Shown here in pieces: positions 7,871 to 17,138 of a stretch of DNA of 64,000 bases (the first letter of the stretch is position 1; every line of letters begins with the position of its first letter). This DNA is from Vibrio penaeicida (GTDB taxonomy: Bacteria; Pseudomonadota; Gammaproteobacteria; Enterobacterales; Vibrionaceae). The notes beneath the pieces were generated by a model. The model searched no databases, was not told the origin of the DNA, and saw nothing but the letters and a program-made list of their open reading frames with translations. The translations under genes and the position numbers were made by a program. The stretch is taken from the NCBI RefSeq assembly GCF_002933855.1, contig NZ_BFAQ01000012.1, forward strand, positions 56,245 to 120,244. The letters are read 5' to 3'.

Positions 7871-8605
7871 ATGAAAAAGGATCATAGTGAAGCAGTACCT
7901 GTAATAAATGCGCTGCGCGGTGGATTGGTCGTATCTTGTCAGCCAGTTGAAGGTAGCCCAATGGATCGCGATGACATTGTGCTGGCCTATGCAAAAACGG
8001 CGATCTTGAGTGGTGCGAGTGGGTTGCGAATAGAAGGTGTAAGCCGCGTTGAATTCGTACGCCCTCATGTTGAGGTGCCAATCATCGGAATTGTTAAGCG
8101 CGATTTTGAACAGTACCCAGTGCGAATTACGGCAATTGAAGAAGATGTGGTCGGCTTGATCAATGCCGGTGCAGACATTATTGCGATAGATGCGACGTTA
8201 CGTAAGCGACCAGTCCCGTTTGCGGAACTTGTCGCGCTTGTTCAATCGCAAGGGAAGCGCGTAATGGCGGATTGTTCTACGTTTGAAGAAGGCGTAATGG
8301 CTGCGGAGTTGGGATGCGATCTCATTGGTTCTACATTATCTGGATACACCACAGACATTGTCCCAAGTGACCCCGATATTGCCCTTGTAGAACGTTGGGC
8401 TGAGCAAGGATTTAGAGTGATGGCTGAAGGGCGTTATAACTCTCCAGATGTTGTCGAAAATGCGTTAAAAGCAGGTGCGTGGAGTTGCACGGTTGGCACA
8501 GCGATTACCCGACCAGAGTTGGTGACGGAATGGTTTGTTGCGCATGCTCGTTCAGGGTATGAACAAAGACAAAACAACCAGCAAGCCAATTCGCCAAAAG
8601 GTTGA
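7871..8605 (+). CDS. nanE: N-acetylmannosamine-6-phosphate 2-epimerase
   Basis: A 244-residue TIM-barrel enzyme converting ManNAc-6-P to GlcNAc-6-P. NanE signatures are present: RGGLVVSCQPVEGSPM near the N-terminus, GIVKRDF near residue 74, IAIDATLRKRP near 104, DCSTFEEG near 135 and AEGRYNSP near 184, including the Lys, Asp and Glu expected in the active site. It sits between the permease and ATPase genes of the sugar transporter. No N-acetylneuraminate lyase (nanA) or ManNAc kinase (nanK) gene is in the window, so either these lie elsewhere or the imported sugar reaches ManNAc-6-P by another route. Confidence 0.92.
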   Translation: MKKDHSEAVPVINALRGGLVVSCQPVEGSPMDRDDIVLAYAKTAILSGASGLRIEGVSRVEFVRPHVEVPIIGIVKRDFEQYPVRITAIEEDVVGLINAGADIIAIDATLRKRPVPFAELVALVQSQGKRVMADCSTFEEGVMAAELGCDLIGSTLSGYTTDIVPSDPDIALVERWAEQGFRVMAEGRYNSPDVVENALKAGAWSCTVGTAITRPELVTEWFVAHARSGYEQRQNNQQANSPKG

Positions 8606-8686
8606 GCTGTTATACGATTTAAGCAGCCATAAATTAGGTCGCCAATAGCACGAGCAGCCAATAAAAAGAAGTAAAAGGAAAACAGG

Positions 8687-9790
8687 ATGTCATCACTTCG
8701 ATTGCAGCAAATTAGAAAAACGTACCCCAATGCGGAACAGGAAACGCTTAAGGGGATCAATATCGCCATAGAATCAGGAGAGTTTCTTATTCTGGTCGGT
8801 CCTTCTGGTTGCGGAAAATCTACCCTGATGAATACCATCGCAGGGTTAGAATCCATTAGTTCTGGTGAAATTTTTATTGATGAACAGGAAGTGAGTGCAG
8901 TCGAGCCGAAAGACCGAGACATTGCCATGGTCTTTCAGTCATACGCGCTTTATCCAAATATGACGGTGTTCGACAATATTGCTTTCGGGCTCAAAATTCG
9001 CAAATGGGAAAAAAGCCGAATAGAAACGGAAGTTCGACGTGTTGCCGATATGCTGCAAATCGAACATTTATTGGATCGTAAACCCGCGCACCTATCAGGT
9101 GGTCAGCGCCAGCGAGTGGCGATGGGGCGCGCACTAGCACGTAAACCCAAGCTCTACCTGTTCGACGAACCTTTATCAAACCTAGATGCCAAACTTCGTG
9201 TGGACATGCGTACGCAAATTAAGCGCTTACACCAGCAGCTGCAAACCACCATTGTCTATGTAACACATGACCAAATTGAAGCCATGACGCTGGCTGATCG
9301 CATTGCGGTGATGAAAGATGGCGAAGTGCAGCAGCTTGGCACACCTAAGGAAATCTATAAACAGCCTAACAATCTGTTTGTGGCCGGATTTATGGGATCG
9401 CCTTCGATGAACTTTATTGAGGTGACAGTAGAACTTGATTCGTCTGATAATCCGTTGTGCAAGCTTAACGGAGTGCAAGGCAGCAACAATCATATCCCGC
9501 TACCTGTTGGGCTCCGAAAGTATGATGGTGAAACACTCATCATGGGCGTGCGCCCGGAGGACATTCAAGCTGTCGAACCTAGCGCTGTTAATGCGTTGTC
9601 GCTAAGCGTTGAAGTGTTAGAACCAACAGGGCCTGATGTACTGGTAACGTCAAAGATCAATGAAATGGAAATCATTGCACGTTGTCCTGCGGAAGCCGAT
9701 GTGAAAATGGGCGAAGTATTTTCAGCGGTATTGGACATCAGCAAAGCGGTGTTTTTCGATAAAGCGACTGAATTGAGAATCGAAACCTAA
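8687..9790 (+). CDS. ugpC: Sugar ABC transporter ATP-binding protein (UgpC/MsmK type)
   Basis: A 367-residue cytoplasmic ATPase. Walker A is GPSGCGKST near residue 37, the signature is LSGGQRQRVAMGRAL near 134, and Walker B is LYLFDEPLSNLD near 155, followed by the switch His in VTHDQ. A C-terminal extension from about 240 is the TOBE/regulatory domain of the MalK class. It energises the two permeases encoded upstream. AAAGGA and AGG precede the ATG. MsmK-like ATPases can serve more than one transporter, so its presence here does not by itself define the substrate. Confidence 0.92.
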   Translation: MSSLRLQQIRKTYPNAEQETLKGINIAIESGEFLILVGPSGCGKSTLMNTIAGLESISSGEIFIDEQEVSAVEPKDRDIAMVFQSYALYPNMTVFDNIAFGLKIRKWEKSRIETEVRRVADMLQIEHLLDRKPAHLSGGQRQRVAMGRALARKPKLYLFDEPLSNLDAKLRVDMRTQIKRLHQQLQTTIVYVTHDQIEAMTLADRIAVMKDGEVQQLGTPKEIYKQPNNLFVAGFMGSPSMNFIEVTVELDSSDNPLCKLNGVQGSNNHIPLPVGLRKYDGETLIMGVRPEDIQAVEPSAVNALSLSVEVLEPTGPDVLVTSKINEMEIIARCPAEADVKMGEVFSAVLDISKAVFFDKATELRIET

Positions 9791-9810
9791 TGGATATAGG
9801 TGATACATGC

Positions 9811-9841
9811 GTGTCTCTTGAGCAAAACGTACAAGAGACAC
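9811..9841. terminator. Hairpin between convergent genes
   Basis: GTGTCTCTTG (9811-9820) and CAAGAGACAC (9832-9841) form a perfect 10-bp stem between the ATPase gene (plus) and the pirin gene (minus). There is no long T tract on either side, so it is a probable rather than certain terminator. Confidence 0.5.
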
Positions 9842-9901
9842 AAGTATGATTAAGTGCTACCTACAAATGCTTTTGTACGTATAGCCTTTGAAGGTAAAGC
9901 T

Positions 9902-10747
9902 TTAGTATGTATCAAAAAGCCCTGATTGATAATCTCGGATGGTTTGCTCGATTTCTTCCATCGAATTCATAACAAAAGGACCGTAGTGAACAATCGGTTC
10001 GTTAATAGGCTGCCCTGCAAAAATTAGTGTTCCTGTTTGCCCTTGCGAACGTATTTCCACTGTTTCCCCAGCAGACAACAATGCCATGTCACCTTGCTTA
10101 ACAAGACGCTCACCAACGGTAACGTCTCCTTTGTAGGCATAAACCATCATGTTAAATTCAGCAGGCGTTGCCAATGTAACGGACGCGTGCTGCGGGGCGC
10201 GCCAATCCGCTACAGTTGCAGGTACACCGGTTTTACTGAGCGGACCTTGTAACGCTTCGCCATCCACAACCAAATCTCCAGCAAGCAGCCGAATTAGGCT
10301 TCCATTCTCTGCATCAAACTCTGTCACCATTTCGGATTGGAAGTCGAAATATTGAGCGGGTTTCATTTTGTCTTTCGATGGCTGGTTGATCCAAATTTGA
10401 AAACCATGCAAGTTACCATCTTCCATAATAGGCATTTCACTGTGTATCACGCCTCTACCGGCTGCCATCCACTGTGCTCCACCGCTTTTTAGCTCACCGA
10501 CATTTCCCATGTGATCTCTATGCTGGAAATGACCTTCCATCATATACGTAAGTGTTTCAATGCCTCTATGCGGATGCGGGGGAAATCCGCCAACGTAGTC
10601 TTTTTTGTCGTCGGACTTTAATTCATCAACCATCAAAAACGGCGAAAATGCCTGATTGTTGAATCCAGCTACACGGCGAATTTTTACTCCATCTCCATCG
10701 GATGTTGCCTTTGAAGAAATGATCTGACGAATTTCTCTGGTGGACAT
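9902..10747 (-). CDS. Pirin-family bicupin protein
   Basis: A 281-residue cytoplasmic bicupin. The metal-binding His pair is in FPPHPHRGIETLTYM near residue 57, and the second set is in GRGVIHSEMP near 102. This matches pirins, which bind iron and in some bacteria act as quercetin dioxygenases; the physiological role is usually unclear. The C-terminal pirin domain ends with EEIEQTIRDYQSGLF. It is a single gene with its own promoter region in 10748-10840. Confidence 0.88.
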   Translation of the reverse strand: MSTREIRQIISSKATSDGDGVKIRRVAGFNNQAFSPFLMVDELKSDDKKDYVGGFPPHPHRGIETLTYMMEGHFQHRDHMGNVGELKSGGAQWMAAGRGVIHSEMPIMEDGNLHGFQIWINQPSKDKMKPAQYFDFQSEMVTEFDAENGSLIRLLAGDLVVDGEALQGPLSKTGVPATVADWRAPQHASVTLATPAEFNMMVYAYKGDVTVGERLVKQGDMALLSAGETVEIRSQGQTGTLIFAGQPINEPIVHYGPFVMNSMEEIEQTIRDYQSGLFDTY

Positions 10748-10841
10748 ATTTCACCTCATATGAACTGCGATTAATGCTGCCAGTATAAGGTGCCCACATC
10801 ATCAAGATGATAGGAAGACTTTGAGAGAGTTGTTCGAAAAA

Positions 10842-10873
10842 TTTGAATGACAAAGAAGGTCTTGTCATTCAAA
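10842..10873 (-). terminator. Rho-independent terminator of the EamA transporter gene
   Basis: A perfect 12-bp stem (TTTGAATGACAA at 10842-10853, TTGTCATTCAAA at 10862-10873) with an 8-nt loop. On the minus strand it is followed by a run of T, and it lies about 60 nt beyond the end of the transporter gene. Confidence 0.75.
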
Positions 10874-10883
10874 AAGTGCAGTG

Positions 10884-10945
10884 TTTGCTTTCTATTTCCT
10901 GCTTCTTGCTTCCTATTGCCCGTTTCTTGTGTCCTATTTTCTGTT
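10884..10945. repeat. Degenerate 20-bp pyrimidine-rich tandem repeat
   Basis: About three imperfect units of the type TTGCTTCCTATTGCCCGT follow one another and run into the last codons of the EamA transporter gene (stop at 10934-10936). It belongs to the set of short tandem repeats seen across the window. Confidence 0.55.
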
Positions 10946-11839
10946 TATCCGCCAAACCGAAAAGATAACTAAACCCATGCCTATCGCATGATAAATTGTA
11001 AAGGCCTCGTTGAGCAGCGTGATAGCAAACAGGGCGGTAATGGATGGACCGATGTTGCTGGTTACACTCAAAATGGAAGGGGTTAAGCGAGCCATGGCTG
11101 CCGCCATAAAATAGGAAGGCACTACAGTGCAGAACACCCCTATAGCAATACCAAGAACAATCAGTTCTGAGCTGAGTTCAGACAGTGCAACATCTTGATA
11201 AAAGTGCTGACCCATAATGGCGACACCCGCGCTTGCCATACCAACACTATTGAAGAGTTGGCTACCCATATTGCTGATGAGCTTTTTACTTAGCACTAAG
11301 TAGACTGCAAAAATCAGTGCTGAACCCGCTGCCATCAAACTCCCCAACCAGACTTTATCCCCCATGTGCTGCATATCGTGGGTCACGATAAATGCGACAC
11401 CGACGTAACCCAACAAAATAGCGGAGAGTGTTTGCGGCTTAGGTTTCTCCTTCATAAATATCCAGCTGATCGCGACAACAAATGAGGGGAAAAGGAAAAT
11501 CACTAAGCGCTCCAGTTGTGCAGAAATGTATTCAAGAGCAAGGATGTCCAGTAGGGCAGCAAAGTAGTAGCCAAGCACGCCGATTAGCGCGGCTTGCCAA
11601 CCAAATTGTCTAAGAGATTGTCGAGACGTTTGGTTGCGACACAGCCAGAAAAGAATCACCAAATACAGAGGGAGAGAACTCAGCGCTCGAAGGCTCATAA
11701 TAGACGTGGCGTCGCCACCAAAATCATAAGCGAGTTTGATTAAGACAGGCTTAATTGAAAACATAGCGGTGCCCGCCAAAGCAAACATAATGCCTTGTCG
11801 ATACTGTATGGATGGTTCTGCTGTAGCTGTGTTGCTCAT
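10934..11839 (-). CDS. EamA/DMT-family inner-membrane transporter
   Basis: About 301 residues with ten predicted membrane helices arranged as two EamA halves. The drug/metabolite transporter family exports or imports small metabolites; no substrate can be given. The open frame reaches back to 12049, but the first 70 residues are polar and unlike the family. The ATG at 11839, preceded by AAAGAGA, starts the protein directly before the first helix, so I use it. A strong terminator lies downstream. Confidence 0.83.
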   Translation of the reverse strand: MSNTATAEPSIQYRQGIMFALAGTAMFSIKPVLIKLAYDFGGDATSIMSLRALSSLPLYLVILFWLCRNQTSRQSLRQFGWQAALIGVLGYYFAALLDILALEYISAQLERLVIFLFPSFVVAISWIFMKEKPKPQTLSAILLGYVGVAFIVTHDMQHMGDKVWLGSLMAAGSALIFAVYLVLSKKLISNMGSQLFNSVGMASAGVAIMGQHFYQDVALSELSSELIVLGIAIGVFCTVVPSYFMAAAMARLTPSILSVTSNIGPSITALFAITLLNEAFTIYHAIGMGLVIFSVWRINRK

Positions 11840-12219
11840 TTCTCTTTCCCTAGTGTAAAAACGTTCCCGAATGTAAGGACGTTGGGCTGTGAGAAATGGC
11901 GCTTGATTCCGGCTGCGTCGCTCACAGCCAGACATAGAAAACTCTACCGACTGATTGGCATTAGTGAAAGGAGCCAGAGTGATAGAGTGCAAGGGTTCAT
12001 GGGTAATAGACCTTAATGAATAGTCACTTTTTAACCTACCGAAGCCCATTCATGATGGCAAGTGTTTTATGCAATGTAATTAACTTGTTGCACAGTAAAG
12101 ATCAAACAAAGGCCACTGACGCCGCCTTTTTTTCTCGTTACTATAAATCTGCGCTTAAGTTATTGAGCTGATTGCGTAATACCCATAAGGGTATATAAAT
12201 AAAACACAGGTAATTACCG
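11840..12219. other. Divergent promoter region, EamA transporter and bluB
   Basis: A 380-base gap. It holds a terminator-like hairpin (AAAGGC 12108-12113, GCCTTT 12124-12129, then seven T in total) that has no gene upstream on the plus strand, and an ATACCC/GGGTAT palindrome just before bluB. No convincing small gene was seen. Confidence 0.5.
12179..12194 (+). promoter_or_regulatory. ATACCC-ATAA-GGGTAT palindrome before bluB
   Basis: A 6-bp inverted repeat with a 4-nt spacer lies 25 nt before the bluB start and runs into a TATATAA sequence that could be a -10 element. It is a candidate operator; its protein partner is unknown. Confidence 0.4.
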
Positions 12220-12864
12220 ATGAATATAACTAAAGAAGAGCGGGAAGCCGTTTACAAAACCATTTTTTGCCGCCGGGATGTTCGCAGAGATTTTAAACCA
12301 GATACGATTCCTGAAGAGGTGCTCATGCGTGTGCTTACGGCTGCGCATCATGCCCCCAGTGTGGGTTTTTCACAGCCATGGGACTTTGTATTGGTTACTA
12401 ATCCGGAAACAAAATCGGCGATAAAACGCGATTTTGAAGAAGCGAACGCATTCTCAGCGGAGCAATTTTCTAAAGATAAGCAGTCGCAGTATAAATCGTT
12501 CAAGCTGGAAGGAATAATGGAAGCGCCAATGGGGATATGCGTGACCTGTGATAGAGAGCGAAATGGACCAACTGTGATTGGTAGAACGGTTAAACCAGAA
12601 ATGGATCTGTATAGCACTGTATGTGCCGTTCAGAACCTTTGGTTAGCTGCACGAGCTGAAAACCTGGGGGTAGGGTGGGTGAGTATCCTCAATGATGCTG
12701 CCTTAAGGGAGACGCTTTGTATTCCTGAAAGAAAAGCCATAGTCGCCTATTTGTGTATCGGTTATGTCGATAAGTTTAAAAGCAAACCAGAGCTAGAAAC
12801 CGCGGGTTGGCTGTCTAGGAGTAGCTTGGAATCTGTTATTCATCGTGAACATTTCAAACGTTAG
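12220..12864 (+). CDS. bluB: 5,6-dimethylbenzimidazole synthase
   Basis: A 214-residue nitroreductase-fold enzyme that cleaves FMNH2 with oxygen to make the lower ligand of vitamin B12. BluB hallmarks are RRDVRRDFKPDTIPEEVL at residues 18-35 and AAHHAPSVGFSQPWDFVLV at 46-64, with the flavin-binding Arg residues. The C-terminal region (LGVGWVSILN, CIGYVDKF) also fits BluB rather than a general nitroreductase. No other cobalamin gene is in the window, and I see no cobalamin riboswitch in the short leader, so regulation is unclear. Confidence 0.9.
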   Translation: MNITKEEREAVYKTIFCRRDVRRDFKPDTIPEEVLMRVLTAAHHAPSVGFSQPWDFVLVTNPETKSAIKRDFEEANAFSAEQFSKDKQSQYKSFKLEGIMEAPMGICVTCDRERNGPTVIGRTVKPEMDLYSTVCAVQNLWLAARAENLGVGWVSILNDAALRETLCIPERKAIVAYLCIGYVDKFKSKPELETAGWLSRSSLESVIHREHFKR

Positions 12865-12891
12865 TTTAGATAAACAAACAATGTGAGCTTT

Positions 12892-12934
12892 TAAGATAAT
12901 AAAATACGGGGTTTCTCTGTGTTTTATTATCTTA
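12892..12934. terminator. AT-rich bidirectional hairpin between bluB and the sensor kinase
   Basis: TAAGATAATAAAATAC (12892-12907) and GTGTTTTATTATCTTA (12919-12934) pair with one mismatch in 16. It lies between convergent genes and can serve both as a terminator. Confidence 0.6.
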
Positions 12935-12970
12935 TCCTAGCGGTATTAACCACACTTATACCCTGCCAAG

Positions 12971-15022
12971 CTAAACCGCAGATGCAATGTCATCGTTTGG
13001 CTTTTCCAATTCCAAATGCAGTGGAACTTGAATTGCAAAATGAGCACCTTGTTTTTGTTCAGTTACGCATTGAATGTTGCCTTTAAGAAGTTGGACAACC
13101 ATGTTGTAGATAATGTTAGCCCCTAATCCACTGCCTCCACCTCCTCGCTTGGTGGTGATGAAAGGTTCAAATACTTTATCTTTCACTGAATCTGCAACGC
13201 CTTTCCCAGAGTCTCGATAGTCCATGTTGAGCTGCTCACCTTCTACGGTGATATTAATGAAAATGTTTCGTGGGCCGTCCCAATGATCGAACCCATGGCG
13301 GATACTATTGGTGATCAAATTGGTGAATATCTGAATGTATGAACTTGGGTAACTTTCTATGTCTATGTCATTTGGGCATTCAAGGTGCACGGCCACTTTG
13401 GCTACTCGAATCTCGTGAGACAAAGACAGCAGCAGCTTTTCCAAAATGTCTTTCATATTGAACTGATACGCTGTTTGGCTGGTTTGGTCTACGGCCACTT
13501 CTTTAAAACTGCAGACGAGTTTTTCTGCTCTTTGAAGGTTGGTTGTTAATATTTCAGTTGACTGCTGTAACGACAACAACACTTTAGAAAACTGTGCTTT
13601 TGAGAGGTTGCCCGATTCAAAGCCTTTAAGTAAAGATTGAACATTTTCTTCAAGGAAACTGGTTGCTGTAACACTGATACCAAGAGGGGTATTAATTTCA
13701 TGGGCAATACCGCCGACCAAGCCACCGAGTGAGGCCATTTTTTCAGCTTCGACTAGGTGTTGCTGCGTTTCTTGCAGTTTCTTCAAGGTAAATTGGAGTT
13801 CTTCGTTTGCCGTTTCTAGAGACTGGGTGCGTTCCCTAACTTTCTTTTCTAGGCTTTGGTTGAGTGATTCCAATTCGAGTTGAGTTTCATTGAGTTGAGT
13901 AACGTCTGAACCAAAGCACAGAACTCTGTTGGATTGATCATCGAGGCTGACAAATCGCCAATGAACGGTCATAGAGTTGCCGTTATGGTCTTGGTTGGTG
14001 ACGTCAAAAACATCGGAAGGCAGTTTTACGATGATCTGGTTTTCCTCCTCAGGCGTCCAGTAGCCGTCGGCAAAAACACGAAACCAATTTCTAGCCACTA
14101 CGTCATCTTGTTTACGTCCACAACGCTTGAATGCTTCTGGGTTTAACATTTGAATATTAAATTCAAGCCGATCAACAACGCAGAGTAGGTTAGGTGAGTT
14201 ATCAATGATGGCTGCGTTGTATTGCATTTGTTGAATGAGGTTTTGCTTATCTCTGATCTGTTGGGTGACATCCGTGAAAACATAGCATTTGCTGCCACCT
14301 TCCAAATCCAACTCTTTGAAACCGATGAACGTGTCTTGTCTCACTAGTAGGGAGTGTGGCTCAAATACTTCTTTTGATGTACTGCCGGATACAAACTGGC
14401 TAAATTCTGGGCAGCGTCGCCAACCTAAATCACACAAACAATCCACAAGACCAAATGGCTGATTCTGCAGTAACCCATCGATTTCGCTTAATCGTTCCCC
14501 AACAATTCGATGGAACGGAGGGTTACTCGAAACGAGTTCTCGCTCGGTATTTATAATGGCAATTCCATGACCGATAGAATTGAATGTTGTATTGAGATAT
14601 TCCTGAACGCGCTGTTTTTCTAGCTCTGTCTTTTTTAAAGAGGTGATTTCAATACCACTCATAACAACACCTACTTGGGTGCCTTCTGTATCCAATCGGG
14701 GTTGGTATTGAATATTAATGAATCTTTTATTGTCAGTTTCGGTAGGTAACTCAACTTCGAAACTGATGGATTCGCCATTCAGTGCTCGCTCAAGCAATGG
14801 AGCGGCATTAGCGTAAACTGGGGGAGGCAATGCTTCTTTTACAGTTTTATTGAGGACTTTTTCGCTGGTGGAACGAATAAAGTCCAAATACTGTTGGCTG
14901 ACAACAATGTACCTTAGGTCGCTATCCAATACTGCAACCATAATAGGGATGCTGTGAAATACGCTGGCAAGAAGTGGAAAGCTCATAGAGCTATCGACAG
15001 CATCCGTTGCTTTTGGCGGCAT
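12971..15022 (-). CDS. PAS-domain sensor histidine kinase
   Basis: A 683-residue kinase without obvious membrane helices. Three PAS-like regions (about 15-125, 135-250 and 265-385) are followed by a coiled-coil (390-435). The HisKA box GLVGGIAHEINTPLG is near 442 with the phospho-acceptor His. The ATPase domain has the N box TNSIRHGFDH near 580, then DSGKGV, FEPFITTKRGGGGSGLG and GLGANI. It should autophosphorylate on a cytoplasmic or redox/ligand signal sensed by PAS. No response regulator is adjacent, so it is an orphan kinase here. Its promoter lies in 15023-15139, next to the end of the urease operon. Confidence 0.9.
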   Translation of the reverse strand: MPPKATDAVDSSMSFPLLASVFHSIPIMVAVLDSDLRYIVVSQQYLDFIRSTSEKVLNKTVKEALPPPVYANAAPLLERALNGESISFEVELPTETDNKRFINIQYQPRLDTEGTQVGVVMSGIEITSLKKTELEKQRVQEYLNTTFNSIGHGIAIINTERELVSSNPPFHRIVGERLSEIDGLLQNQPFGLVDCLCDLGWRRCPEFSQFVSGSTSKEVFEPHSLLVRQDTFIGFKELDLEGGSKCYVFTDVTQQIRDKQNLIQQMQYNAAIIDNSPNLLCVVDRLEFNIQMLNPEAFKRCGRKQDDVVARNWFRVFADGYWTPEEENQIIVKLPSDVFDVTNQDHNGNSMTVHWRFVSLDDQSNRVLCFGSDVTQLNETQLELESLNQSLEKKVRERTQSLETANEELQFTLKKLQETQQHLVEAEKMASLGGLVGGIAHEINTPLGISVTATSFLEENVQSLLKGFESGNLSKAQFSKVLLSLQQSTEILTTNLQRAEKLVCSFKEVAVDQTSQTAYQFNMKDILEKLLLSLSHEIRVAKVAVHLECPNDIDIESYPSSYIQIFTNLITNSIRHGFDHWDGPRNIFINITVEGEQLNMDYRDSGKGVADSVKDKVFEPFITTKRGGGGSGLGANIIYNMVVQLLKGNIQCVTEQKQGAHFAIQVPLHLELEKPNDDIASAV

Positions 15023-15139
15023 AATATTCCTTAATCCCTAAATGATTCATCGATCTAAAATGTACATGTACCTAAAGATAAAAGTTAGTCGACGAATTAA
15101 GGTTATACAACTTGATCAAGAGAATGAGCATGGATTGGA

Positions 15140-15751
15140 TTACAACATCCCCTCAGTAATGATGAAATCAATAATAGTGTCTAACCCTATGCCCTGTTTA
15201 AGGTTAGTAAATACGTAAGGTTTGTTAGGTCGCATTCGCGATGTGTCTTTATCCATAACCTCCAACGAAGCACCCACATAGGGCGCTAAGTCTATTTTAT
15301 TGATCACCAATAGATCCGAGCGAGTGATCCCAGGTCCGCCTTTTCGAGGGATTTTTTCCCCTTCAGCAACATCAACGACGTATATGGTCAGGTCGGCTAA
15401 CTCTGGGCTAAATGTTGCGCTGAGGTTATCGCCCCCGCTTTCTACAAACACCACATCAAGGTTTTTATGTCGCTTGGCTAACTCATCCACGGCTGCCAAA
15501 TTCATAGAGGCGTCTTCACGTATCGCCGTGTGTGGGCAACCTCCCGTTTCGACTCCGATAATTCTATCTGGTGATAGTGCTTCTGCTTCGGTCAGTATCC
15601 TTGCATCTTCTTGGGTGTAAATGTCATTAGTGACTACCGCGATGTTCAACCTGTCGCGAATGTTTTTACATAGAATTTCCAATAAGGCCGTTTTTCCCGA
15701 ACCTACAGGTCCGCCAATGCCTATTCTTAATGGTTGCTTATAGCTTTCCAT
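15140..15751 (-). CDS. ureG: Urease accessory GTPase
   Basis: A 203-residue SIMIBI GTPase that supplies GTP-driven nickel delivery to urease. The P-loop [12 protein letters not shown] is at residues 11-22, [12 protein letters not shown] near 37, the metal-binding CPH in [16 protein letters not shown] near 68-72, and NKID near 146. The open frame extends to 15919 inside ureF, but UreG proteins begin at M-x-x-x-x-x-L-R-I-G-I-G-G; the ATG at 15751, with AAGGA upstream, matches this. Last gene of the urt-ure operon. Confidence 0.93.
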   Translation of the reverse strand: MESYKQPLRIGIGGPVGSGKTALLEILCKNIRDRLNIAVVTNDIYTQEDARILTEAEALSPDRIIGVETGGCPHTAIREDASMNLAAVDELAKRHKNLDVVFVESGGDNLSATFSPELADLTIYVVDVAEGEKIPRKGGPGITRSDLLVINKIDLAPYVGASLEVMDKDTSRMRPNKPYVFTNLKQGIGLDTIIDFIITEGML

Positions 15752-15779
15752 ATCGTTAATTTTCCTTGCTGTTTTTCGC

Positions 15780-16496
15780 TTAAGAGCGAAATAAACGGGT
15801 GTATTGCGTTTCATGTTTAGAGCTCGCAACGGCCAAAGCAGGAGTACAAGCTGAGATGTCATGGTCTTCAATTGTGTTTGAACGCTCGATGGCATTAGGG
15901 AACGCACTTGAAAGTTCAATCAAAGCTTCTTGTCCAGCAGTTTGACCGAGTGGGATAAGCTTTACGCCAGCCATGACTGTGTTTTCAGCCCATCCCCATA
16001 AGTAACCTTGAAGTAGTGCTTCTTCTTCAATTCGCCAGTGATGCGCCGCTAAACAAAAACCGTGCAGCTGATTAGGGTTATCTAAAACGGAGTCTTTCGT
16101 GACTCCGAGGTTTCTTAGCAACGTGAACAATGCTTCTCCGCGCTGGCGCTCTTCAGCCCTGAATTCATAAGTCTCACGACACGCGAATAGATGGGCATTC
16201 CAGTACGCAACCGCATTGTGGTCTTGCTGGGTTACTGCACGGAATAGACGCCGAAGAACAGGGAGCTCTAGGGTCGTCATTGAATGGCTTAGAACAACGC
16301 TTAGCCAATTCACCATATCGTGCTTGCTCTTTATCCAATTCGCTTCTACAGCCCATTCGAGCCCTTGGGAATACGTAAAACCACCAATAGGTAACGAAGG
16401 GCTGAAGAGTTGAAAAAGTCGATAAAGTGCAACGTTTCCCGAGTATTCATCAGTTGGCGAGTGTTCATCATTTGACGAATTTTCTTTAATTGACAT
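15780..16496 (-). CDS. ureF: Urease accessory protein UreF
   Basis: About 238 residues. It is all-helical and forms a complex with UreD and UreG on the apo-urease. The family motif [22 protein letters not shown] is near residues 30-51, and the C-terminal part with [10 protein letters not shown] is conserved. The N-terminal 25 residues are rich in Ser, Asp, Glu and His and are weakly repetitive ([10 protein letters not shown]), unlike typical UreF. The frame could begin at 16556 inside ureJ; I chose the ATG at 16496. Confidence 0.92.
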   Translation of the reverse strand: MSIKENSSNDEHSPTDEYSGNVALYRLFQLFSPSLPIGGFTYSQGLEWAVEANWIKSKHDMVNWLSVVLSHSMTTLELPVLRRLFRAVTQQDHNAVAYWNAHLFACRETYEFRAEERQRGEALFTLLRNLGVTKDSVLDNPNQLHGFCLAAHHWRIEEEALLQGYLWGWAENTVMAGVKLIPLGQTAGQEALIELSSAFPNAIERSNTIEDHDISACTPALAVASSKHETQYTRLFRS

Positions 16497-16510
16497 AGGC
16501 TTATGCTGAC

Positions 16511-17089
16511 TTAGCTTAAAGCGACGAACAAAAGGCTGCCCGCTGCAATACTCCACGATGCCCAGCGAGACGAGACCACACCCCCAATTCGGTGAGATAG
16601 CACAATCAACACGGCAGCACTAACGAACATTCCAGCGCCAAAACCAACAATGTGGCCAGAGGCTTCAACACCGTGCGCGTACCCATGCATGGCAAGCAAA
16701 CCAAAACAAAGCGCGGTCAAGCTGCTTGACCAAGGCTTAAATGTGTTTTCAGGCGAGCAAAGGAGTACGGCTGAAACGACGAGTGAGAGTGCGATCATGA
16801 TTTCCATGCTGGCAAATCCGCCAAACAAATACCCAGCGCCTAACCCTATAGTTAAGTTCGCCAGCGCAATGGTAGAAAGCGTGACTTTAGCCGTGGTGGC
16901 CAGTTGACGTGCAATTAACAACCCCATTGCAGCGAGCATCAATAAATGGTCGATGCCGAGAATAGGGTGCAATAAGCCGCTAAAAAATGATGATGAGATT
17001 GTCATATGCTCAGTATGAACGGCGTGTGCAGAAGCCGGAGCCGCCACAAGTAAACTGGTTATAGCCGCAAGCGAATAAAGTATTTTCAT
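16511..17089 (-). CDS. ureJ: HupE/UreJ-family nickel permease-like protein
   Basis: A 192-residue membrane protein with a cleavable signal (MKILYSLAAITSLLVAAPAS, then AHA) and six further hydrophobic segments. The conserved motif HPILGIDHLLMLAAMG is near residue 40, as in HupE/UreJ proteins thought to move nickel across the inner membrane. The mature N-terminus begins with His residues, suited to metal capture. The ATG at 17089 has AAAGGA upstream; the longer frame to 17245 is rejected because it would place 52 polar residues before the signal peptide. Confidence 0.88.
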   Translation of the reverse strand: MKILYSLAAITSLLVAAPASAHAVHTEHMTISSSFFSGLLHPILGIDHLLMLAAMGLLIARQLATTAKVTLSTIALANLTIGLGAGYLFGGFASMEIMIALSLVVSAVLLCSPENTFKPWSSSLTALCFGLLAMHGYAHGVEASGHIVGFGAGMFVSAAVLIVLSHRIGGVVSSRWASWSIAAGSLLFVALS

Positions 17090-17138
17090 AATGTAAATCC
17101 TTTTAATTAGAGCTGGTTTTAAAATGAAATTGTTGGGT

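Noticed and set aside
8434..8928. 164-codon minus-strand frame over nanE and the ABC ATPase gene
   Set aside because: It runs antisense across two well-supported genes; codon content reflects the complementary strand.
10934..12049. Longer version of the EamA transporter starting at 12049
   Set aside because: The extra 70 residues are polar and low in family likeness; a ribosome-binding site and ATG at 11839 fit better.
12050..12219. Cobalamin riboswitch before bluB
   Set aside because: The space is too short and no conserved B12-box sequence is visible.
15752..15919. N-terminal extension of UreG
   Set aside because: It would overlap ureF and carries no conserved sequence; UreG proteins begin shortly before the P-loop.
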